In this document: piece by piece, positions 14,387-18,504 of the stretch
Layout: every line of letters begins with the position of its first letter
Position numbering within the stretch: the stretch's first letter is position 1
Origin: JAIOTH01 sp964486685
GTDB taxonomy: Bacteria; Patescibacteriota; Patescibacteriia; UBA1558; S5-K13
Reading direction: 5' to 3'
DNA: 18,504 bases
NCBI GenBank assembly: GCA_964486685.1
Contig: CAZAOE010000020.1
Coordinates: forward strand, 1 to 18,504
Translations under genes and position numbers: made by a program
The notes under the pieces: generated by a model
What the model was told of the DNA's origin: nothing
The model's database searches: none
The model's input: the letters and a program-made list of their open reading frames with translations, nothing else

Positions 14387-14417
14387 AACTGGGCTATAAA
14401 TGGTCCAGTTTTTTTAT
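14387..14417 (+). terminator. Intrinsic terminator of the cysteine-rich gene
   Basis: AACTGGGC (14387-14394) pairs with GGTCCAGTT (14402-14410; one G-U pair and an 8-nt loop), followed by a run of T residues to 14415. It lies between two converging genes; on the other strand it lacks a good T run. Confidence 0.8.
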
Positions 14418-14442
14418 TTAGGGGTAGCGCTGTTTGAGCTTA

Positions 14443-17388
14443 TTATTTTCTAAACAATTGAATAATTTTATTTTTGAAAACAAAGCCCAAACTAGTTAAA
14501 AATCCTGAGCCCAAAATCCAATTTAAGGCCTGGGGATTTTTATTTTCTTCTTCATCAATATTTATTAACTCAGTCGAGCTAGGAGTAATATTTGTTTCTG
14601 AGGCGCCTAAGATTTCTGCTTTAATAATATCATCCTGATTGCGGGGTAAAAGATTTAATTTATCTTGATAGTTTATTAATAAGCCCCGAATAATTACAGC
14701 ATCATCTTTGTTTAATTCATCTAATACAATTTTTTCATTATTTATTTTAATTTTTAATTCTGTGTCAGCAACGGAAATATAAAAACTTTTTTTGTTTAAT
14801 TTACTAATTTTTCCAGAAACAGATATAAAAGAGTTAATAATTTCTTCAGCCAATTCTTCTAAACAATATTCTTCAAGGTTGGGCATATTTTTTTCATTAA
14901 TCTTGATTATGTTTTCCGGATTTTCTATTTTAATACGAGAATAATATTTAAGATGATTTATTTTGCCCTGAACCTGGACAATATCTCCATAATTTAATTC
15001 TGGCCAATCTTTGTTTAAATATATTCCTAAACAATTATCTAAATAAGTTGTTTCATCATGAATATCATAGGAACATAAGTAAGCCGTATTTAGATATAAT
15101 TCATCGGGCAGGGCGGTGATGATTCCATAAGTAATGATTTCTTGATTATTTTCTAATTCAAATATTTCTGCCATTTCCGCAAAATAAAGTTCTTCATCTA
15201 AAGAGTTGAGCTTAGAAAAATTATTTTCTGTAAAACTAAGAATATTTTTTTCTGCTGGACTAAGTTCGGCTGTCCAAAAATATTCCTCATTTATTTCATC
15301 ATACGCGTAAGATTGTCCCTCAAAACTTTTTTCATAAATTAATTCCCAAATTAAGCTTCCATTACAGTCTAATAATTGAAGTTGCTCATTGGAATTATTT
15401 AAAGCTATTTTTGAATCTGCTCTTTTGATTAATAAATAGGCCTGGGCGCTTATTTTTTCTTTTAAAATATAAGTAGAGCCACTATCTTTTATTTGCCAAT
15501 TATTTAAATTTATTTCAGTATTATTGGGATTGAATAGTTCTATCCATTCCTCGTTATCAGAACCAATCGGATTAGGCAAAATTTCATTAATGATTATTTC
15601 TTTATTAAAATCTATACATTCTGAAGTAATTTTTTCGTTATCCGTTGTAGAACCATTCTCATCCTCTTCTAAAATATTTAAATAAACTATAGTTTCGTCT
15701 TCCAGTCCAGATTCATTAATAACTTTTAATTTAATTTTTTTTAATCCCGCTTCTGCAAAAATAATTTCTAAATTTTCGTTTTCGCTTTTTAAAAAATTTT
15801 CTAAATACCATTCATATTGTAAATCCTGACCATTATCGTCAATAGAATTTTTAGCACTAAGAATAATTTTTTTATTAATTGTTAATTTATCACTTAAAAG
15901 ATCAATGATTGCGATTGGTTTTAAATAATTTTCTTTTTTATTCTCAGCTCCAGGAGTTAAAAGAGAAGTCAGCTCCCATTGATTGTCAAAATAGGCCCAA
16001 GCATAATTTTCTTGGGACTGAAGATAACTCATTTCATCAATTTTTTCATTAACATTATTAAAAAGGTAAACGCTCTCATTGGAATTATTAAGAGATATAT
16101 TTGATACAGACCGTTCAATTAGAAAATAATCGTTTATATTTAAATTTGTAAAATCATCTGTAGAAAATATGTATTTTTTTCCCGAAGCATCTGCTAAATA
16201 CCAATTTTCTAAGTTAATAGTATTATTGCTTAGGTTTTTTAATTCAATCCATTCGGCCTCGTCACTTCCTTCGGGATTAGGTAATAATTCATTTATAATT
16301 ACATTTATTCCGTCATTATTAATAATGATTTCTTTAGTCCAATTAGAATTATTTACGCTATCACTAACTATTAAGCTGACCGTATAATTTCCACTTTGAT
16401 TATATCTGTAATTATTTTGACATCCATTTGCCTCGCCACTATCTCCAAAACTCCAATTAAAATTTAGAAGATTATTTTCCGCATCATAGGAATTACAAGC
16501 ATTAAAATTTATTAATTCTCCGACAAAAAAGGAATCACTTATATTTTCAATTATAATTTGAGGAGGATCATTAGTTTCATTTTCAATCAGTGTTAGGGTT
16601 AAGGAATCCGAGCTGGATAATTGACCGTCGTCTACTGTTAAAGTAATTAAATATTCTCCAATTTCAGAAAATTGATAACTCGCAATAGCTGATGTGGAAC
16701 TGGCCTGATTGTTGAAATTCCATAAAAAATTTAATTCATCTCCGTCAGGATCATAAGAATTACTAGCATCAAAAGAAATTTCTTCATTTATATTGGCCTG
16801 AATATCATCGCCGGCTATGGCGACAGGGGCTTGATTGGGCGGAGCAGAGCTGGGTATTTCTCCGGGCGTGCCTCCTATTAAATATGATTCTTGCCAAGAA
16901 CTTTCTAAATTATAAATATCTATTTTTTCAATTGTTTTGTTATTATCAGCACCCCCTAATTCAGAAGTATAGGAAAATTGGGTAATAATGTTGGAATTTT
17001 TTAAGAGCTGAATAGTGTCGGCAGTATTATTTAAATTTATTGAGGATTCAAAAATAATTTTAGAAAAATCTGGATAATTATTTAGAAAAGATGCCCCATC
17101 ATTGGTAATAATAAAAAAGTTTGCACTGGCTATTTGATTATTTCCTTGATATATGTTGATTAAATGATTAGAGCCATCATTGAATCTCCAGTCAGAATTT
17201 ATTTCAATAGTTGAGGTGGAGGTATTAAAAATTTCCACCCACTCTTTATTGCTGTCCGCGCCTTCAGGATTATACATTATTTCAGTAAAAATTAGTTCTG
17301 CGGCTTGGGTAGTATTAATAAAAATTAGGAGAGCAAAAAATATAATAGAGAGAATGGTTAAATATAAATTTTGTTGTTTAAAATACAT
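14443..17388 (-). CDS. Secreted lamin-tail / PKD / OB-fold multidomain protein (981 aa)
   Basis: From ATG 17388 the product has a signal peptide (basic start, hydrophobic core at about 9-25, cleavage near TQA-AE at 29-30). Domains follow in order: lamin-tail 1 (about 30-178, FTEIMYNPEGADSNKEWVEI), PKD 1 (185-268), PKD 2 (272-358), lamin-tail 2 (360-482, INELLPNPEGSDEAEWIEL), PKD 3 (488-573), lamin-tail 3 (595-714, INEILPNPIGSDNEEWIEL), and two OB-fold-like segments (about 745-832 and 835-926). A C-terminal membrane helix (about 954-972) ends in a basic tail. It is therefore a cell-surface protein held by its C-terminus. No catalytic motif is visible; binding or adhesion is inferred. The frame is open upstream to TTG 17478, but that would bury the signal peptide at residue 31. 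AGGGAGG stands 12 nt before the chosen ATG. It follows ssb on the same strand. Confidence 0.85.
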   Translation of the reverse strand: MYFKQQNLYLTILSIIFFALLIFINTTQAAELIFTEIMYNPEGADSNKEWVEIFNTSTSTIEINSDWRFNDGSNHLINIYQGNNQIASANFFIITNDGASFLNNYPDFSKIIFESSINLNNTADTIQLLKNSNIITQFSYTSELGGADNNKTIEKIDIYNLESSWQESYLIGGTPGEIPSSAPPNQAPVAIAGDDIQANINEEISFDASNSYDPDGDELNFLWNFNNQASSTSAIASYQFSEIGEYLITLTVDDGQLSSSDSLTLTLIENETNDPPQIIIENISDSFFVGELINFNACNSYDAENNLLNFNWSFGDSGEANGCQNNYRYNQSGNYTVSLIVSDSVNNSNWTKEIIINNDGINVIINELLPNPEGSDEAEWIELKNLSNNTINLENWYLADASGKKYIFSTDDFTNLNINDYFLIERSVSNISLNNSNESVYLFNNVNEKIDEMSYLQSQENYAWAYFDNQWELTSLLTPGAENKKENYLKPIAIIDLLSDKLTINKKIILSAKNSIDDNGQDLQYEWYLENFLKSENENLEIIFAEAGLKKIKLKVINESGLEDETIVYLNILEEDENGSTTDNEKITSECIDFNKEIIINEILPNPIGSDNEEWIELFNPNNTEINLNNWQIKDSGSTYILKEKISAQAYLLIKRADSKIALNNSNEQLQLLDCNGSLIWELIYEKSFEGQSYAYDEINEEYFWTAELSPAEKNILSFTENNFSKLNSLDEELYFAEMAEIFELENNQEIITYGIITALPDELYLNTAYLCSYDIHDETTYLDNCLGIYLNKDWPELNYGDIVQVQGKINHLKYYSRIKIENPENIIKINEKNMPNLEEYCLEELAEEIINSFISVSGKISKLNKKSFYISVADTELKIKINNEKIVLDELNKDDAVIIRGLLINYQDKLNLLPRNQDDIIKAEILGASETNITPSSTELINIDEEENKNPQALNWILGSGFLTSLGFVFKNKIIQLFRK

Positions 17389-17400
17389 AAAATTGTTTTT

Positions 17401-17407
17401 CCTCCCT
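17401..17407 (-). promoter_or_regulatory. Ribosome binding site candidate for the lamin-tail gene
   Basis: On the minus strand AGGGAGG precedes the ATG at 17388 by 12 nt, somewhat farther than usual. It begins next to the G+C-rich hairpin at 17408-17433, which could affect its exposure. It supports the 17388 start over the upstream TTG. Confidence 0.45.
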
Positions 17408-17433
17408 TGGGCGGCGCCTGTCGGCGCCGCCCA
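17408..17433. repeat. Perfect 11-bp G+C-rich palindrome
   Basis: TGGGCGGCGCC (17408-17418) and GGCGCCGCCCA (17423-17433) form an 11-bp perfect stem with a 4-nt loop. It is almost pure G/C in an A/T-rich region. It lies in the 113-nt gap between ssb and the lamin-tail gene. It is not followed by a T run on the minus strand, so it is not a standard terminator; a dispersed REP-like repeat or an mRNA-stabilising hairpin is more likely. Confidence 0.75.
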
Positions 17434-17501
17434 GTATATATAAGAAACATTATTTTGATGAAGGGCCGCCAACATCAAAATATTGTTCTCCTATAACATA
17501 A

Positions 17502-17891
17502 TTACTCTTCTTCAATGTCTATTTCTTCTATGGCTACTTCTTTTTCTGCCTCTTCTTTTTTCTTCCCACCCAGCATAACTAAGTCCTTAACAATAATTTC
17601 GGTCATATAATGTTTTTTGCCTTCTTTATCATCCCAATTTCTAGTTTGTAATCGGCCTTCTACATAGACTTTGTCTCCTTTGTGGAGATATTTTTCTACT
17701 ATAGAAGCTAATTTTCCCCAAAAGACTAAATTATGAAATTCGGCTTTGTTTTTAGTTTCGCTGGATTTAGTTTTTTTCCAAACTAAATTAGTAGCCAAGC
17801 CAACGCGGGCTAGATCAGTTCCGTTTTTTAATTTTTTGATAGTCGGGTCGTTGGTTAAATTGCCGATTAAAATTGTTTTATTAACATCCAT
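17502..17891 (-). CDS. ssb: Single-stranded DNA-binding protein
   Basis: SSB coats single-stranded DNA in replication, recombination and repair. The 129-residue product begins MDVNKTILIGNLTNDPTIKK. It shows the OB-fold signature in order: GNLTNDP, the strand ARVGLATN, the FHNLVFWGKLA segment, YLHKGDKVYVEGRLQTR and a C-terminal strand before VMLGGKKK. The fold covers about residues 4-107. The acidic tail is short (IEEIDIEEE) and lacks the usual terminal DDDIPF-like tip that recruits partner proteins, an oddity. No Shine-Dalgarno sequence precedes the ATG. The gene stands alone, without the rpsF neighbour common in other bacteria, and is followed on the same strand by the lamin-tail gene. Confidence 0.93.
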   Translation of the reverse strand: MDVNKTILIGNLTNDPTIKKLKNGTDLARVGLATNLVWKKTKSSETKNKAEFHNLVFWGKLASIVEKYLHKGDKVYVEGRLQTRNWDDKEGKKHYMTEIIVKDLVMLGGKKKEEAEKEVAIEEIDIEEE

Positions 17892-17901
17892 TGTTTTTTT
17901 G

Positions 17902-17940
17902 TCCGCTTTTCTTAATTTTTAAAATTAAAAAGGGTGCGGA
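17902..17940 (-). promoter_or_regulatory. Hairpin in the ssb leader
   Basis: TCCGC (17902-17906) pairs with GCGGA (17936-17940), and the A/T-rich sequence between them pairs almost fully. On the minus strand the structure ends 10 nt before the ssb ATG. It could control ssb translation; there is no direct evidence, and no clear ssb promoter was found upstream. Confidence 0.35.
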
Positions 17941-17969
17941 AATTAATTATTAATTTAATTTATGGCGCC

Positions 17970-18116
17970 CTTGACCCCGTTAAACAAAATTTAAATTTAA
18001 AGATTATTTTAATAAATAATTCTTTTTGTTATTCAACATTTTTTATTTGTTGTAAAATGCTGATTTAAATTTTTATTTTTATCCTTGAAAGGATAAAAAT
18101 GTTAAACGGGCTTGAC
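17970..18116. mobile_element. MITE-like element (135 bp) with 6-bp target duplication
   Basis: The element spans 17976-18110. Its ends are inverted repeats, CCCGTTAAACA at 17976-17986 against the reverse complement of 18100-18110, matching 10 of 11. Directly outside both ends is the same hexamer CTTGAC (17970-17975 and 18111-18116), as expected for a target-site duplication. The interior is A/T-rich, has no coding capacity and holds hairpins, including a perfect 10-bp stem at 18075-18084 / 18091-18100. The mobilising transposase is not in the window. Confidence 0.6.
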
Positions 18117-18139
18117 TTTTTAATTAATTGATTTATAAT
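18112..18139 (+). promoter_or_regulatory. Promoter TTGACT-16-TATAAT of a putative small RNA
   Basis: The -35 TTGACT (18112-18117) and perfect -10 TATAAT (18134-18139) are 16 nt apart. Transcription would begin near 18146. The -35 overlaps the right copy of the target duplication of the MITE-like element, so insertion left the promoter intact. Confidence 0.65.
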
Positions 18140-18145
18140 CAAAAA

Positions 18146-18232
18146 GAGGTCAAGTTTTACTCTTCGGAGTAAGCCTGGCTTCATAAATCGCTTTTCGCCA
18201 AATTCCTCCGCAAGGAGGTTTTTGGTTTTTTT
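18146..18232 (+). ncRNA. Putative small RNA (about 87 nt)
   Basis: A consensus promoter directly precedes this non-coding stretch and a strong terminator ends it. TTACTC (18157-18162) and GAGTAA (18167-18172) form a stem capped by a UUCG tetraloop. TGGC (18176-18179) can pair with GCCA (18197-18200). The terminator stem is CCAAA-TT-CCTCC, a GCAA tetraloop, and GGAGG-TT-TTTGG (18198-18225), then seven T. There is no start codon with a plausible frame. It resembles no RNA family I can name (not tRNA, 4.5S RNA, tmRNA or RNase P). A transcript is inferred, not shown. Confidence 0.5.
18198..18232 (+). terminator. Intrinsic terminator with GNRA-capped stem
   Basis: CCTCC-GCAA-GGAGG (18205-18218) is extended across a symmetric UU/UU internal loop by CCAAA/TTTGG (18198-18202 / 18221-18225). 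Seven T residues follow (18226-18232). This is among the clearest terminators in the window. Confidence 0.85.
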
Positions 18233-18248
18233 CAAACCTTTTCATCAG

Positions 18249-18277
18249 TTTGAATTTATATATATAAAATTTTCAAA
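18249..18277. repeat. A+T-rich inverted repeat
   Basis: TTTGAA (18249-18254) and TTCAAA (18272-18277) flank an alternating TA core that can also pair. It could extrude as a cruciform. It sits between the ends of two converging putative transcripts. No function is evident. Confidence 0.4.
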
Positions 18278-18291
18278 GTTATTCACAAAAT

Positions 18292-18322
18292 AAAAGACCT
18301 CTCTCAGCATGGGACGTCTTTT
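18292..18322 (-). terminator. Terminator-like hairpin, possibly bidirectional
   Basis: AAAAGAC (18292-18298) and GTCTTTT (18316-18322) pair around a G/C-containing loop. T-rich sequence follows on both strands. On the minus strand it lies about 90 nt downstream of the start expected from the promoter at 18417-18444. Confidence 0.55.
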
Positions 18323-18416
18323 TGGTTTTTGTCTTTATTTTAAGCTATTTTTAGGGCTTTTATTCTTATAACCGACGGCTCTATTTTCAGAGACGGCTAT
18401 ATTTCTCTATACATCT

Positions 18417-18444
18417 ATCTTAGCAAATAGAATTTTTTAGTCAA
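18417..18444 (-). promoter_or_regulatory. Candidate minus-strand promoter TTGACT-16-TAAGAT
   Basis: Read on the minus strand, TTGACT (18444-18439) and TAAGAT (18422-18417) are 16 nt apart, with TG placed one base before the -10 (extended -10). It would start a transcript of about 120 nt ending at the 18292-18322 hairpin. That stretch has no gene; it holds GACGGCT twice (18373-18379 and 18392-18398) around a small CTCT/AGAG hairpin. As the promoter lies just inside the end repeat, it may belong to a mobile-element end. Confidence 0.4.
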
Positions 18445-18463
18445 CCCAGTGTACTAGATGACC

Positions 18464-18477
18464 ACATAGGTAACACT
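18464..18477 (-). repeat. Right copy of the 14-bp terminal inverted repeat
   Basis: ACATAGGTAACACT is the exact reverse complement of 25-38. About 27 nt of sequence lie outside it, similar to the 24 nt outside the left copy. This symmetry could reflect where the assembly broke in a repeat, or the two ends of related mobile elements. Confidence 0.5.
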
Positions 18478-18504
18478 TTTGTATATTTCTGAGTAAATTC
18501 AATA

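Noticed and set aside
17389..17478. Upstream TTG/ATG starts adding about 30 residues to the lamin-tail protein
   Set aside because: The extension would place a clear signal peptide at residue 31 and translate through the G+C-rich hairpin; the ATG at 17388 gives a normal secretion signal.
18146..18232. Possible 4.5S RNA, tmRNA or RNase P RNA
   Set aside because: The hallmark sequences (GGAAG-type SRP loop, tRNA-like ends of tmRNA, conserved RNase P P4 strands) are absent.
18279..18287. TTATTCACA, a match to the DnaA-box consensus, near an A/T-rich region and ssb
   Set aside because: Only a single box was found, with no cluster and no dnaA or dnaN gene nearby, so an origin is not supported.
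25..18477. The whole window as a single composite transposon
   Set aside because: There is no transposase, no target duplication outside the repeats, and the content is core pilus and replication genes.
1..18504. CRISPR array, prophage or toxin-antitoxin system
   Set aside because: No regularly spaced repeat-spacer structure, phage gene or recognisable toxin-antitoxin pair is present on either strand.

Overview
The window is a strongly A+T-rich stretch of bacterial DNA. It looks like a Candidatus Patescibacteria (CPR / Parcubacteria-like) genome, probably a metagenomic contig. The reasons are a PilB-PilC-prepilin-PilM-PilN-PilO locus with no secretin (PilQ) or PilP lipoprotein beside it, weak or absent Shine-Dalgarno sequences before most genes, many small hypothetical membrane proteins, and a large secreted lamin-tail/PKD protein of a type I associate with this group. 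This placement comes from gene content and style, not from a marker-gene search. No rRNA or tRNA gene was found.

Layout. The left end (1-209) holds half of a 14-bp inverted repeat shared with the right end, an A+T-rich degenerate repeat and a terminator. Two small minus-strand genes follow: a 46-residue histone-H1-like basic protein and an 81-residue two-helix membrane protein. From 933 to 11289 lies the type IV pilus locus on the plus strand. A first unit encodes the assembly ATPase PilB, the platform protein PilC, two prepilin-like proteins and a PilX-like protein. A second unit with its own promoter encodes PilM, PilN, PilO and two small membrane proteins. The first prepilin is the most striking gene: a class III prepilin N-terminus continues into a carboxypeptidase-regulatory-like domain and seven repeats of about 55 residues that look like a seven-bladed beta-propeller, suggesting a pilus-tip adhesin.

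From 11324 to 13690 are an unknown basic protein, an UlaG-like metallo-beta-lactamase-fold hydrolase and two unknown membrane-anchored proteins. At 13704-14416 lies a compact regulatory block: a consensus promoter, a highly structured putative small RNA with terminator, a second consensus promoter, and a cysteine-rich 126-residue protein with the only textbook ribosome binding site in the window and its own terminator. The minus strand from 17891 to 14443 carries ssb and then a 981-residue secreted lamin-tail/PKD/OB-fold protein; a very G+C-rich palindrome lies between them.

The last 610 bases contain no protein gene but are full of structure: a 135-bp MITE-like element with terminal inverted repeats and a 6-bp target duplication, a putative 87-nt small RNA with consensus promoter and GNRA-capped terminator, a converging minus-strand promoter/terminator pair, and the right copy of the end repeat.

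How the genes would work together: PilB hydrolyses ATP to drive PilC, which extracts processed prepilins from the membrane. PilM, PilN and PilO form the inner-membrane alignment complex. The three pilin-like proteins probably form the priming or tip complex. The major pilin, prepilin peptidase and PilT are not in the window and must be elsewhere if the system works.
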